Below are positions 34,101-47,768 of a stretch of DNA of 64,000 nucleotides, piece by piece. The first letter of the stretch is position 1. Each line of letters opens with the position of its first letter. Position numbers and translations under genes: made by a program. The notes beneath the pieces were generated by a model that saw only the letters and a list, made by a program, of their open reading frames with translations, did not search any database and had not been told where the DNA came from. Source of the stretch: Chamaea fasciata (lineage: Eukaryota > Chordata > Aves > Passeriformes > Sylviidae); the NCBI GenBank assembly GCA_029207755.1, contig JARCOQ010000592.1:1-64000 (forward strand). Reading direction: 5' to 3'.

Positions 34101-36695
34101 TCCTTTTCCGTTCGGGATTGTAGGTGGCCGAGGCCAGGTGCCCGGCAGAGGGAGTTGGGCACAAATGATAGCCTCTTTCCAGGGGTTAGTAAAGTCAGCT
34201 GCCCAGGTGTCTGATGTCAGTTTGTAGCAGGCCTTTGGTCCTCCATGGGAAGCCTGGCTTCCAGCTTGTGGCAGCTTGCATCTGGAAGAAATCCTGTTCC
34301 GTTCGGGATTATAGGTGGCCGAGGCCAGGTGCCCGGCAGACGGAGTTGGGCACAAATGATGGCCTGTTTCCAGGGGTAAGTAAAGTCAGCTGCCCAGGTG
34401 CCTGATGTCAGTTTGTAGGTGGCTATTGTTTCTCCATGGGATGCCAGGCTTCCAGCTTGTGGCAGCTTGCATCTGGAAGTAATCCTGTTCCGTTTGGGAT
34501 TGTCGGTGGCCGATGCCTGGTGCCCGGCAGAGGGAGTTGGGAACAAAGGATGGCCTGTTTCCAGGGGTAAGTAAAGTCAGCTGCCAAGGTGCCTGATGTC
34601 AGTTTGTAGGAGGCCTTTGGCCCTCCAAGGGAAGCCAGGCTTCCAGCTTGTGGCAGCTTGCATCTGGAAGAAATCCTGTTCCGTTTGGGATTGTCGGTGG
34701 CCGATGCCTGGTGCCCGGCAGAGGGAGTTGGGCACAAATGATGGCCTGTTTCCAGGGGTAAGTAAATTCAGCTGCCCAGGTGCCTGATGTCAGTTTGTAG
34801 TAGGCATTTGGCTTTTCAAGGGAAACTAGTCTTCCAGCTGTGGCAGCTTGCATCTGGAAGAAATCCTGTTCCATTCGGGATTGTAGGTGGCCGAGGCCAG
34901 GTGCCCGGCAGAGGGAGTTGGGCACAAATGATGGCCTGTTTCCAGGGGTAAGTAAAGTCAGCTGCCCAGGTGCCTGATGTCAGTTTGTAGGAGGCCTTTA
35001 GCCCTCCAAGAGCAGCCAGGCTTCCGGCTTGTGGTAGCTTGCATCTGGAAGAAATCCTGTTCCGTTCGGGATTGTAGGTGGCCGAGGCCTGGTGCCCGGC
35101 TAAGGGAGTTGGGAACAAAGGATGGCCTGTTTCCAGGGGTAAGTAAAGACAGCTGCCCAGGTGCCTGATGTCAGTTTGTAGGAGGCCTTTGGCCCTCCAA
35201 GGCAAGCAAGTCTTCCAGATTGTGGCAGCTTGCATCTGGAAGAAATCCTGTTCCATTCGGGATTGTAGGTGGCCGAGGCCAGGTGCCCGGCAGAGGGAGT
35301 TGGGCACAAATGATGGCCTGTTTCCAGGGGTAAGTAAAGTCAGCTGCCCAGGTGCCTGATGTCAGTTTGTAGCAGGCCTTTGGCCCTCCATGGGAAGCCA
35401 GGCTTCCAGCTTGTGGCAGCTTGCATCTGGAAGAAATCCTGTTCCGTTCGGGATTATAGGTGGCCGAGGCCAGGTGCCCGGCAGACGGACTTGGGCACAA
35501 AGGATGGCCTGTTTCCAGGGGTAAGTAAAGTCAGCTGCCCAGGTGCCTGATGTCAGTTTGTAGGTGGCTATTGTTCCTCCATGGGATGCCAGGCTTCCAG
35601 CTTGTGGCAGCTTGCATCTGGAAGTAATCCTGTTCCGTTCGGGATTGTAGGTGTCCGAGGCCTGGTGCCCGGCAGAAAGAGTTGGGCACAAAGGATGGCC
35701 TGTTTCCAGGGGTAAGTAAAGTCAGCTGCCCAGGTGCCTGATGTCAGTTTGTAGCAGGCCTTTGGCCCTCCATGGGAAGCCTGGCTTCCAGCTTGTGGCA
35801 GCTTGCATCTGGAAGAAATGCTGATCCGTTCGGGATTGTAGGTGGCCGAGGCCAGGTGCCCGGCAGAGGGAGTTGGGAACAAAGGATGGCCTGTTTCCAG
35901 GGGTAAGTAAAGTTAGCTGCCCAGGTGCCTGATGTCAGTTTGTAGGAGGCCTTTGGCCCTCCAAGGGAAGCTAGTCTTCCAGTTTGTGGCAGCTTGCATC
36001 TGGAAGAAATGCTGTTTTGCTCGGGAGTGTAGGTGGCCGAGGCCTGGTGCCTGGCAGAGGGAGTTGGGCACAAATGATGGACTGTTTCCAGGGGTAAGTA
36101 AAGTCAGCTGCCCAGGTGCCTGATGTCAGTTTGTAGCAGGCCTTTGGCCCTCCATGGGAAGCCAGGCTTCCAGCTTGTGGCAGCTTGCATCTGGAAGAAA
36201 TGCTGATCCGTTCGGGATTGTAGTTGGCCGAGGCCAGGTGCCCGGCAGAGGGAGTTGGGAACAAAGGATGGCCTGTTTCCAGGGGTAAGTAAAGTCAGCT
36301 GCCCAGGTGCCTGATGTCAGTTTGTAGGAGGCCTTTGGCCCTCCAAGGGAAGCCAGGCTTCCAGCTTGTGGCAGCTTCCATCTGGAAGAAATCTTATTCT
36401 GTTTGGGGTTGTCGGTGGCCGAGGCCAGGTGCCCGGCAGAGGGAGTTGGGCACAAATGATGTCCTGTTTCCAGGGGTAAGTAAAGTCAGCTGCCCAGGTG
36501 CCTGATGTCAGTTTGTAGCAGGCCTTTAGCCCTCCAAGGGAAGCCAGGCTTCCAGCTTGTGGCAGCTTGCATCTTGAAGAAATCCTGTTCCGTTTGGGAT
36601 TGTCGGTGGCCGATGCCAGGTGCCCGGCAGAGGGAGTTGGGCACAAAGGATGGCCTGTTTCCAGGGGTAAGTAAAGTTAGCTGCCCAGGTGCCTG
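31160..36695. repeat. X/E mosaic with a 3,436-bp spaced duplication
   Basis: Monomers from the X at 31351 through about 32,495 correspond in order and variants to those from the X at 34787 through about 35,931, an offset of 3,436 bp (18 monomers). The shared series is X, a monomer with CTTTAGCCCTCCAAGAGC (31541, 34977), class C2, a common-form monomer with GATTATAGG, and an E with GAAGTAATCC. In between lie monomers that do not correspond. Confidence 0.78.
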
Positions 36696-39600
36696 ATGTC
36701 AGTTTGTAGCAGGCCTTTGGCCCTCCAAGGGAAGCAAGTCTTCCAGTTTGTGGCAGCTTGCATCTTGAAGAAATGCTGTTCTGCTCATGATTGTAGGTGG
36801 TTGAGGCCAGGTGCCTGGCAGAGGGAGTTGGGCACAAATGATGGCCTGTTTCCAGGGGTAAGTAAAGTCAGCTGCCCAGGTGCCTGATGTCAGTTGGTAG
36901 CAGGCCTTTGGCCCTCCATGGGAAGCCAGGCTTCCAGCTTGTGGCAGCTTGCATCTGGAAGAAATCCTGTTCCATTCGGGATTGTAGGTGGCCGAGGCCA
37001 GGTGCCCGGCAGAGGGAGTTGGGCACAAATGATGGCCTGTTTCCAGGGGTAAGTAAAGTTAGCTGCCCAGGTGCCTGATGTCAGTTTGTAGGAGGCCTTT
37101 GGCCCTCCAAGGCAAGCAAGTCTTCCAGATTGTGGCAGCTTGCATCTGGAAGAAATCCTGTTCCATTCGGGATTGTAGGTGGCCGAGGCCAGGTGCCCGG
37201 CAGAGGGAGTTGGGCACAAATGATGGCCTGTTTCCAGGGCTAAGTAAAGTCAGCTGCCCAGGTGCCTGATGTCAGTTTGTAGGAGGCCTTTGGCCCTCCA
37301 TGGGAAGCCAGGCTTCCAGCTTGTGGCAGCTTGCATCTGGAAGAAATCCTGTTCCGTTCGGGATTATAGGTGGCCGAGGCCAGGTGCCCGGCAGACGGAG
37401 TTGGGCACAAAGGATGGCCTGTTTCCAGGGGTAAGTAAAGTCAGCTGCCCAGGTGCCTGATGTCAGTTTCCAGGTGGCTATTGTTCCTCCATGGGATGCC
37501 AGGCTTCCAGCTTGTGGCTGCTTGCATCTGGAAATAATCCTGTTCCGTTCGGGATTGTAGGTGGCCGAGGCCACGTGCCCGGCAGAGGGAGTTGGGCACA
37601 AAGGATGGCCTGTTTCCAGGAGTAAGTAAAGTTAGCTGCCCAGGTGCCTGATGTCAGTTTGTAGCAGGCCTTTGGCCCTCCAAGGGAAGCAAGTCTTCCA
37701 GTTTGTGGCAGCTTGCATCTTGAAGAAATGCTGTTCTGCTCATGATTGTAGGTGGTTGAGGCCAGGTGCCTGGCAGAGGGAGTTGGGCACAAATGATGGC
37801 CTGTTTCCAGGGGTAAGTAAAGTCAGCTGCCCAGGTGCCTGATGTCAGTTGGTAGCAGGCCTTTGGCCCTCCATGGGAAGCCAGGCTTCCAGCTTGTGGC
37901 AGCTTGCATCTGGAAGAAATCCTGTTCCGTTCGGCGTTGTAGGTGTCCGGAGCCGGGTGGCCGGCAGAGGTAGTAGGGAAAAAAGGATGGCCTGTTTCCA
38001 GTGGTAAGTAAAGTCAGCTGCCCAGGTGCCTGATGTCAGTTTGTAGGAGGCCTTTGGCCCTCCAAGGGAAGCTAGTCTTCCAGTTTGTGGCAGCATGCAT
38101 CTGGAAGAAATCCTGTTCCGTTCGGGATTGTAGGTGGCCGAGGCCAGGTGCCCGGCAGAGGGAGTTGGGCACAAATGATAGCCTCTTTCCAGGGGTTAGT
38201 AAAGTCAGCTGCCCAGGTGTCTGATGTCAGTTTGTAGCAGGCCTTTGGCCATACATGGGAAGCCTGGCTTCCAGCTTGTGGCAGCTTGTATCTGGAAGAA
38301 ATGCTGTTCCGTTCGGGATTGTTGGTGGCCGAGGCCAGGTGCCCGGCAGAGGGAGTTGGGAACAAAGGATGGCCTGTTTCCAGGGGTAAGTAAAGTCAGC
38401 TGCCAAGGTGCCTGATGTCAGTTTGTAGCAGGCCTTTGGCCCTCCATGGGAAGCCAGGCTTCCAGCTTGTGGCAGCTTGCATCTGGAAGAAATCCTGTTT
38501 CGTTCGGGATTGTAGGTGGCCGAGGCCAGGTGCCCAGCAGAGGAAATTGGGCATAAAGGATGGCCTGTTTCCAGGGGTAAGTAAAGTCAGCTGCCCAGGT
38601 GCCTGATGTCAGTTTGTAGGAGGCCTTTGGCCCTCCAAGGGAAGCCAGGCTTCCAGCTTGTGGCAGCTTGCATCTTGAAGAAATCCTGTTCCGTTTGGGA
38701 TTGTCGGTGCCCGATGCCTGGTGCCCGGCAGAGGGAGTTGGGCACAAATGATGGCCTGTTTCCAGGGGTAAGTAAATTCAGCTGCCCAGGTGCCTGATGT
38801 CAGTTTGTAGTAGGCATTTGGCTTTTCAAGGGAAACTAGTCTTCCAGCTGTGGCAGCTTGCATCTGGAAGAAATCCTGTTCCATTCGGGATTGTAGGTGG
38901 CCGAGGCCAGGTGCCCGGCAGAGGGAGTTGGGCACAAATGATGGCCTGTTTCCAGGGGTAAGTAAAGTTAGCTGCCCAGGTGCCTGATGTCAGTTTGTAG
39001 GAGGCCTTTGGCCCTCCAAGGCAAGCAAGTCTTCCAGATTGTGGCAGCTTGCATCTGGAAGAAATCCTGTTCCATTCGGGATTGTAGGTGGCCGAGGCCA
39101 GGTGCCCGGCAGAGGGAGTTGGGCACAAATGATGGCCTGTTTCCAGGGGTAAGTAAAGTCAGCTGCCCAGGTGCCTGATGTCAGTTTCTAGGAGGCCTTT
39201 GGCCCTCCATGGGAAGCCAGGCTTCCAGCTTGTGGCAGCTTGCATCTGGAAGAAATCCTGTTCCGTTCGGGATTATAGGTGGCCGAGGCCAGGTGCCCGG
39301 CAGACGGAGTTGGGCACAAAGGATGGCCTGTTTCCAGGGGTAAGTAAAGTCAGCTGCCCAGGTGCCTGATGTCAGTTTCCAGGTGGCTATTGTTCCTCCA
39401 TGGGATGCCAGTCTTCCAGCTTGTGGCTGCTTGCATCTGGAAATAATCCTGTTCCGTTCGGGATTGTAGGTGGCCGAGGCCAGGTGCCCGGCAGAGGGAG
39501 TTGGGCACAAAGGATGGCCTGTTTCCAGGGGTAAGTAAAGTTAGCTGCCCAGGTGCCTGATGTCAGTTTGTAGCAGGCCTTTGGCCCTCCAAGGGAAGCA

Positions 39601-40896
39601 AGTCTTCCAGTTTGTGGCAGCTTGCATCTTGAAGAAATGCTGTTCTGCTCATGATTGTAGGTGGTCGAGGCCAGGTGCCTGGCAGAGGGAGTTGGGCACA
39701 AATGATGGCCTGTTTCCAGGGGTAAGTAAAGTCAGCTGCCCAGGTGCCTGATGTCAGTTGGTAGCAGGCCTTTGGCCCTCCATGGGAAGCCAGGCTTCCA
39801 GCTTGTGGCAGCTTGCATCTGGAAGAAATCCTGTTCCATTCGGGATTGTAGGTGGCCGAGGCCAGGTGCCCGGCAGAGGGAGTTGGGCACAAATGATGGC
39901 CTGTTTCCAGGGGTAAGTAAAGTTAGCTGCCCAGGTGCCTGATGTCAGTTTGTAGGAGGCCTTTGGCCCTCCAAGGCAAGCAAGTCTTCCAGATTGTGGC
40001 AGCTTGCATCTGGAAGAAATCCTGTTCCATTCGGGATTGTAGGTGGCCGAGGCCAGGTGCCCGGCAGAGGGAGTTGGGCACAAATGATGGCCTGTTTCCA
40101 GGGGTAAGTAAAGTCAGCTGCCCAGGTGCCTGATGTCAGTTTGTAGGAGGCCTTTGGCCCTCCATGGGAAGCCAGGCTTCCAGCTTGTGGCAGCTTGCAT
40201 CTGGAAGAAATCCTGTTCCGTTCGGGATTATAGGTGGCCGAGGCCAGGTGCCCGGCAGACGGAGTTGGGCACAAAGGATGGCCTGTTTCCAGGGGTAAGT
40301 AAAGTCAGCTGCCCAGGTGCCTGATGTCAGTTTCCAGGTGGCTATTGTTCCTCCATGGGATGCCAGGCTTCCAGCTTGTGGCTGCTTGCATCTGGAAATA
40401 ATCCTGTTCCGTTCGGGATTGTAGGTGGCCGAGGCCAGGTGCCCGGCAGAGGGAGTTGGGCACAAAGGATGGCCTGTTTCCAGGAGTAAGTAAAGTTAGC
40501 TGCCCAGGTGCCTGATGTCAGTTTGTAGCAGGCCTTTGGCCCTCCAAGGGAAGCAAGTCTTCCAGTTTGTGGCAGCTTGCATCTTGAAGAAATGCTGTTC
40601 TGCTCATGATTGTAGGTGGTTGAGGCCAGGTGCCTGGCAGAGGGAGTTGGGCACAAATGATGGCCTGTTTCCAGGGGTAAGTAAAGTCAGCTGCCCAGGT
40701 GCCTGATGTCAGTTGGTAGCAGGCCTTTGGCCCTCCATGGGAAGCCAGGCTTCCAGCTTGTGGCAGCTTGCATCTGGAAGAAATCCTGTTCCGTTCGGGA
40801 TTGTAGGTGGCCGAGGCCAGGTGCCCAGCAGAGGAAATTGGGCACAAATGATGGCCTGTTTCCAGGGGTAAGTAAAGTCAGCTGCCCAGGTGCCTG
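36696..40896. repeat. Domain with a 5-monomer (955-bp) periodicity
   Basis: The G-class monomer with CTGCTCATGATTG occurs at 36696 and 37651, and again at 39560 and 40515, each pair 955 bp apart. The six-monomer series from 36696 matches the series from 39560 (offset 2,864 bp, 15 monomers including one X). Linking variants are GTCAGTTGGTAGC in the second monomer (36887, 39751) and GGAAATAATCC in the E monomer (37460, 40324). Confidence 0.8.
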
Positions 40897-43800
40897 ATGT
40901 CAGTTTGTAGGAGGCCTTTGGCCCTCCAAGGGAAGCCAGGCTTCCAGCTTGTGGCAGCTTGCATCTTGAAGAAATCCTGTTCCGTTTGGGATTGTCGGTG
41001 GCCGATGCCTGGTGCCCGGCAGAGGGAGTTGGGCACAAATGATGGCCTGTTTCCAGGGGTAAGTAAATTCAGCTGCCCAGGTGCCTGATGTCAGTTTGTA
41101 GTAGGCATTTGGCTTTTCAAGGGAAACTAGTCTTCCAGCTGTGGCAGCTTGCATCTGGAAGAAATCCTGTTCCATTCGGGATTGTAGGTGGCCGAGGCCA
41201 GGTGCCCGGCAGAGGGAGTTGGGCACAAATGATGGCCTGTTTCCAGGGGTAAGTAAAGTTAGCTGCCCAGGTGCCTGATGTCAGTTTGTAGGAGGCCTTT
41301 GGCCCTCCAAGGCAAGCAAGTCTTCCAGATTGTGGCAGCTTGCATCTGGAACAAATCCTGTTCCATTCGGGATTGTAGGTGGCCGAGGCCAGGTGCCCGG
41401 CAGAGGGAGTTGGGCACAAATGATGGCCTGTTTCCAGGGGTAAGTAAAGTCAGCTGCCCAGGTGCCTGATGTCAGTTTGTAGGAGGCCTTTGGCCCTCCA
41501 TGGGAAGCCAGGCTTCCAGCTTGTGGCAGCTTGCATCTGGAAGAAATCCTGTTCCGTTCGGGATTATAGGTGGCCGAGGCCAGGTGCCCGGCAGACGGAG
41601 TTGGGCACAAAGGATGGCCTGTTTCCAGGGGTAAGTAAAGTCAGCTGCCCAGGTGCCTGATGTCAGTTTGCAGGTGGCTATTGTTCCTCCATGGGATGCC
41701 AGGCTTCCAGCTTGTGGCTGCTTGCATCTGGAAGTAATCCTGTTCCGTTCGGGATTGTAGGTGGCCGAGGCCAGGTGCCCGGCAGAGGGAGTTGGGCACA
41801 AGGGATGGCCTGTTTCCAGGGGTAAGTAAAGTCAGCTGCCCAGGTGCCTGATGTCAGTTTGTAGCAGGCCTATGGCCCTCTAAGGGAAGCAAGTCTTCCA
41901 GTTTGTGGCAGCTTGCATCTTGAAGAAATGCTGTTCTGCTCATGATTGTAGGTGGTCGAGGCCAGGTGCCTGGCAGAGGGAGTTGGGCACAAATGATGGC
42001 CTGTTTCCAGGGGTAAGTAAAGTCAGCTGCCCAGGTGCCTGATGTCAGTTTGTAGCAGGCCTTTGGCCCTCCATGGGAAGCCAGGCTTCCAGCTTGTGGC
42101 AGCTTGCATCTGGAAGAAATCCTGTTCCGTTCGGCGTTGTAGGTGTCCGGAGCCGGGTGGCCTGCTGAGGGAGCAGGGAAAAAAGGATGGCCTGTTTCCA
42201 GGGGTAAGTAAAGTCAGCTGCCCAGGTGCCTGATGTCAGTTTGTAGGAGGCCTTTGGCCCTCCAAGGGAAGCTAGTCTTCCAGTTTGTGGCAGCATGCAT
42301 CTGGAAGAAATCCTGTTCCGTTCGGGATTGTAGGTGGCCGAGGCCAGGTGCCCGGCTGAGGGAGTTGGGCACAAATGATAGCCTCTTTCCAGGGGTTAGT
42401 AAAGTCAGCTGCCCAGGTGTCTGATGTCAGTTTGTAGCAGGCCTTTGGCCCTCCATGGGAAGCCTGGCTTCCAGCTTGTGGCAGCTTGTATCTGGAAGAA
42501 ATGCTGTTCTGTTCGGGATTGTTGGTGGCCGAGGCCAGGTGCCCGGCTGAGGGAGTTGGGAACAAAGGATGGCCTGTTTCCAGGGGTAAGTAAAGTTAGC
42601 TGCCAAGGTGCCTGATGTCAGTTTGTAGGAGGCCTTTGGCCCTCCAAGGGAAGCCAGGCTTCCAGCTTGTGGCAGCTTGCATCTGGAAGAAATCCTGTTC
42701 CGTTTGGGATTGTCGGTGGCCGATGCCTGGTGCCCGGCAGAGGGAGTTGGGCACAAATGATGGCCTGTTTCCAGGGGTAAGTAAATTCAGCTGCCCAGGT
42801 GCCTGATGTCAGTTTGTAGTAGGCATTTGGCTTTTCAAGGGAAACTAGTCTTCAAGCTGTGGCAGCTTGCATCTGGAAGAAATCCTGTTCCATTCGGGAT
42901 TGTAGGTGGCCGAGGCCAAGTGCCCGGCAGAGGGAGTTGGGCACAAATGATGGCCTGTTTCCAGGGGTAAGTAAAGTCAGCTGCCCACGTGCCTGATGTC
43001 AGTTTGTAGGAGGCCTTTAGCCCTCCAAGAGCAGCCAGGCTTCCGGCTTGTGGTAGCTTGCATCTGGAAGAAATCCTGTTCCGTTCGGGATTGTAGGTGG
43101 CCGAGGCCTGGTGCCCGGCTAAGGGAGTTGGGAAAAAAGGATGGCCTGTTTCCAGGGGTAAGTAAAGACAGCTGCCCAGGTGCCTGATGTCAGTTTGTAG
43201 GAGGCCTTTGGCCCTCCAAGGCAAGCAAGTCTTCCAGATTGTGGCAGCTTGCATCTGGAAGAAATCCTGTTCCATTCGGGATTGTAGGTGGCCGAGGCCA
43301 GGTGCCCGGCAGAGGGAGTTGGGCACAAATGATGGCCTGTTTCCAGGGGTAAGTAAAGTCAGCTGCCCAGGTGCCTGATGTCAGTTTGTAGGAGGCCTTT
43401 GGCCCTCCATGGGAAGCCAGTCTTCCAGCTTGTGGCGGCTTGCATCTGGAAGAAATCCTGTTCCGTTCGGGATTATAGGTGGCCGAGGCCAGGTGCCCGG
43501 CAGAGGGAGTTGGGCACAAAGGATGGCCTGTTTCCAGGGCTAAGTAAAGTCAGCTGCCCAGGTGCCTGATGTCAGTTTGTAGGTGGCTATTGTTCCTCCA
43601 TGGGATGCCAGGCTTCCAGCTTGTGGTCGCTTGCATCTGGAAGTAATCCTGTTCCGTTCGGGATTGTAGGTGTCCGAGGCCTGGTGCCCGGCAGAAAGAG
43701 TTGGGCACAAAGGATGGCCTGTTTCCAGGGGTAAGTAAAGTCAGCTGCCCAGGTGCCTGATGTCAGTTTGTAGCAGGCCTTTGGCCCTCCATGGGAAGCC

Positions 43801-44332
43801 TGGCTTCCAGCTTGTGGCAGCTTGCATCTGGAAGAAATGCTGATCCGTTCGGGATTGTAGGTGGCCGAGGCCAGGTGCCCGGCAGAGGGAGTTGGGAACA
43901 AAGGATGGCCTGTTTCCAGGGGTAAGTAAAGTTAGCTGCCCAGGTGCCTGGTGTCAGTTTGTAGGAGGCCTTTGGCCCTCCAAGGGAAGCTAGTCTTCCA
44001 GTTTGTGGCAGCTTGCATCTGGAAGAAATGCTGTTTTGCTCGGGAGTGTAGGTGGCCGAGGCCTGGTGCCTGGCAGAGGGAGTTGGGCACAAATGATGGA
44101 CTGTTTCCAGGGGTAAGTAAAGTCAGCTGCCCAGGTGCCTGATGTCAGTTTGTAGCAGGCCTTTGGCCCTCCATGGGAAGCCAGGCTTCCAGCTTGTGGC
44201 AGCTTGCATCTGGAAGAAATCCTGTTCCGTTTGGGATTGTAGGTGTCCGAGGCCAGGTGCCCGGCAGAAAGAGTTGGGCACAAAGGATGGCCTGTTTCCA
44301 GGGGTAAGTAAAGTCAGCTGCCCAGGTGCCTG
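40897..44332. repeat. 18-monomer HOR, copy 1 (3,436 bp)
   Basis: Sixteen 191-bp monomers and two 190-bp X monomers (41088, 42806), which stand exactly nine monomers apart. Private variants recur at +3,436 bp: CTGGAACAAATCC in the C2 monomer (41278, 44714), GGCCTATGGCCCTCTAAGG (41851, 45287), GAGCAGGGAAAAAAGG (42042, 45478), and CCCACGTGCC at the head of 42996 and 46432. Confidence 0.92.
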
Positions 44333-47300
44333 ATGTCAGTTTGTAGGAGGCCTTTGGCCCTCCAAGGGAAGCCAGGCTTCCAGCTTGTGGCAGCTTGCAT
44401 CTTGAAGAAATCCTGTTCCGTTTGGGATTGTCGGTGGCCGATGCCTGGTGCCCGGCAGAGGGAGTTGGGCACAAATGATGGCCTGTTTCCAGGGGTAAGT
44501 AAATTCAGCTGCCCAGGTGCATGATGTCAGTTTGTAGTAGGCATTTGGCTTTTCAAGGGAAACTAGTCTTCCAGCTGTGGCAGCTTGCATCTGGAAGAAA
44601 TCCTGTTCCATTCGGGATTGTAGGTGGCCGAGGCCAGGTGCCCGGCAGAGGGAGTTGGGCACAAATGATGGCCTGTTTCCAGGGGTAAGTAAAGTTAGCT
44701 GCCCAGGTGCCTGATGTCAGTTTGTAGGAGGCCTTTGGCCCTCCAAGGCAAGCAAGTCTTCCAGATTGTGGCAGCTTGCATCTGGAACAAATCCTGTTCC
44801 ATTCGGGATTGTAGGTGGCCGAGGCCAGGTGCCCGGCAGAGGGAGTTGGGCACAAATGATGGCCTGTTTCCAGGGGTAAGTAAAGTCAGCTGCCCAGGTG
44901 CCTGATGTCAGTTTGTAGGAGGCCTTTGGCCCTCCATGGGAAGCCAGGCTTCCAGCTTGTGGCAGCTTGCATCTGGAAGAAATCCTGTTCCGTTCGGGAT
45001 TATAGGTGGCCGAGGCCAGGTGCCCGGCAGACGGAGTTGGGCACAAAGGATGGCCTGTTTCCAGGGGTAAGTAAAGTCAGCTGCCCAGGTGCCTGATGTC
45101 AGTTTGCAGGTGGCTATTGTTCCTTCATGGGATGCCAGGCTTCCAGCTTGTGGCTGCTTGCATCTGGAAGTAATCCTGTTCCGTTCGGGATTGTGGGTGG
45201 CCGAGGCCAGGTGCCCGGCAGAGGGAGTTGGGCACAAGGGATGGCCTGTTTCCAGGGGTAAGTAAAGTCAGCTGCCCAGGTGCCTGATGTCAGTTTGTAG
45301 CAGGCCTATGGCCCTCTAAGGGAAGCAAGTCTTCCAGTTTGTGGCAGCTTGCATCTTGAAGAAATGCTGTTCTGCTCATGATTGTAGGTGGTCGAGGCCA
45401 GGTGCCTGGCAGAGGGAGTTGGGCACAAATGATGGCCTGTTTCCAGGGGTAAGTAAAGTCAGCTGCCCAGGTGCCTGATGTCAGTTTGTAGCAGGCCTTT
45501 GGCCCTCCATGGGAAGCCAGGCTTCCAGCTTGTGGCAGCTTGCATCTGGAAGAAATCCTGTTCCGTTCGGCGTTGTAGGTGTCCGGAGCCGGGTGGCCTG
45601 CTGAGGGAGCAGGGAAAAAAGGATGGCCTGTTTCCAGGGGTAAGTAAAGTCAGCTGCCCAGGTGCCTGATGTCAGTTTGTAGGAGGCCTTTGGCCCTCCA
45701 AGGGAAGCTAGTCTTCCAGTTTGTGGCAGCATGCATCTGGAAGAAATCCTGTTCCGTTCGGGATTGTAGGTGGCCGAGGCCAGGTGCCCGGCTGAGGGAG
45801 TTGGGCACAAATGATAGCCTCTTTCCAGGGGTTAGTAAAGTCATCTGCCCAGGTGTCTGATGTCAGTTTGTAGCAGGCCTTTGGCCCTCCATGGGAAGCC
45901 TGGCTTCCAGCTTGTGGCAGCTTGTATCTGGAAGAAATGCTGTTCTGTTCGGGATTGTTGGTGGCCGAGGCCAGGTGCCCGGCTGAGGGAGTTGGGAACA
46001 AAGGATGGCCTGTTTCCAGGGGTAAGTAAAGTTAGCTGCCAAGGTGCCTGATGTCAGTTTGTAGGAGGCCTTTGGCCCTCCAAGGGAAGCCAGGCTTCCA
46101 GCTTGTGGCAGCTTGCATCTGGAAGAAATCCTGTTCCGTTTGGGATTGTCGGTGGCCGATGCCTGGTGCCCGGCAGAGGGAGTTGGGCACAAATGATGGC
46201 CTGTTTCCAGGGGTAAGTAAATTCAGCTGCCCAGGTGCCTGATGTCAGTTTGTAGTAGGCATTTGGCTTTTCAAGGGAAACTAGTCTTCCAGCTGTGGCA
46301 GCTTGCATCTGGAAGAAATCCTGTTCCATTCGGGATTGTAGGTGGCCGAGGCCAAGTGCCCGGCAGAGGGAGTTGGGCACAAATGATGGCCTGTTTCCAG
46401 GGGTAAGTAAAGTCAGCTGCCCACGTGCCTGATGTCAGTTTGTAGGAGGCCTTTAGCCCTCCAAGAGCAGCCAGGCTTCCGGCTTGTGGTAGCTTGCATC
46501 TGGAAGAAATCCTGTTCCGTTCGGGATTGTAGGTGGCCGAGGCCTGGTGCCCGGCTAAGGGAGTTGGGAAAAAAGGATGGCCTGTTTCCAGGGGTAAGTA
46601 AAGACAGCTGCCCAGGTGCCTGATGTCAGTTTGTAGGAGGCCTTTGGCCCTCCAAGGCAAGCAAGTCTTCCAGATTGTGGCAGCTTGCATCTGGAAGAAA
46701 TCCTGTTCCATTCGGGATTGTAGGTGGCCGAGGCCAGGTGCCCGGCAGAGGGAGTTGGGCACAAATGATGGCCTGTTTCCAGGGGTAAGTAAAGTCAGCT
46801 GCCCAGGTGCCTGATGTCAGTTTGTAGGAGGCCTTTGGCCCTCCATGGGAAGCCAGTCTTCCAGCTTGTGGCGGCTTGCATCTGGAAGAAATCCTGTTCC
46901 GTTCGGGATTATAGGTGGCCGAGGCCAGGTGCCCGGCAGAGGGAGTTGGGCACAAAGGATGGCCTGTTTCCAGGGCTAAGTAAAGTCAGCTGCCCAGGTG
47001 CCTGATGTCAGTTTGTAGGTGGCTATTGTTCCTCCATGGGATGCCAGGCTTCCAGCTTGTGGTCGCTTGCATCTGGAAGTAATCCTGTTCCGTTCGGGAT
47101 TGTAGGTGTCCGAGGCCTGGTGCCCGGCAGAAAGAGTTGGGCACAAAGGATGGCCTGTTTCCAGGGGTAAGTAAAGTCAGCTGCCCAGGTGCCTGATGTC
47201 AGTTTGTAGCAGGCCTTTGGCCCTCCATGGGAAGCCTGGCTTCCAGCTTGTGGCAGCTTGCATCTGGAAGAAATGCTGATCCGTTCGGGATTGTAGGTGG

Positions 47301-47768
47301 CCGAGGCCAGGTGCCCGGCAGAGGGAGTTGGGAACAAAGGATGGCCTGTTTCCAGGGGTAAGTAAAGTTAGCTGCCCAGGTGCCTGGTGTCAGTTTGTAG
47401 GAGGCCTTTGGCCCTCCAAGGGAAGCTAGTCTTCCAGTTTGTGGCAGCTTGCATCTGGAAGAAATGCTGTTTTGCTCGGGAGTGTAGGTGGCCGAGGCCT
47501 GGTGCCTGGCAGAGGGAGTTGGGCACAAATGATGGACTGTTTCCAGGGGTAAGTAAAGTCAGCTGCCCAGGTGCCTGATGTCAGTTTGTAGCAGGCCTTT
47601 GGCCCTCCATGGGAAGCCAGGCTTCCAGCTTGTGGCAGCTTGCATCTGGAAGAAATCCTGTTCCGTTTGGGATTGTAGGTGTCCGAGGCCAGGTGCCCGG
47701 CAGAAAGAGTTGGGCACAAAGGATGGCCTGTTTCCAGGGGTAAGTAAAGTCAGCTGCCCAGGTGCCTG
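44333..47768. repeat. 18-monomer HOR, copy 2 (3,436 bp)
   Basis: Tandem neighbour of copy 1 with the same order. The correspondence ends at 47769, where a hybrid monomer joins a common-form head (GGAGGCCTTTGGC) to an X tail (TTTTCAAGGGAAAC). A few differences from copy 1 are visible, for example GGTGCATGATG at about 44,517 and GGATTGTGGGTGG near 45,190. Confidence 0.92.
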
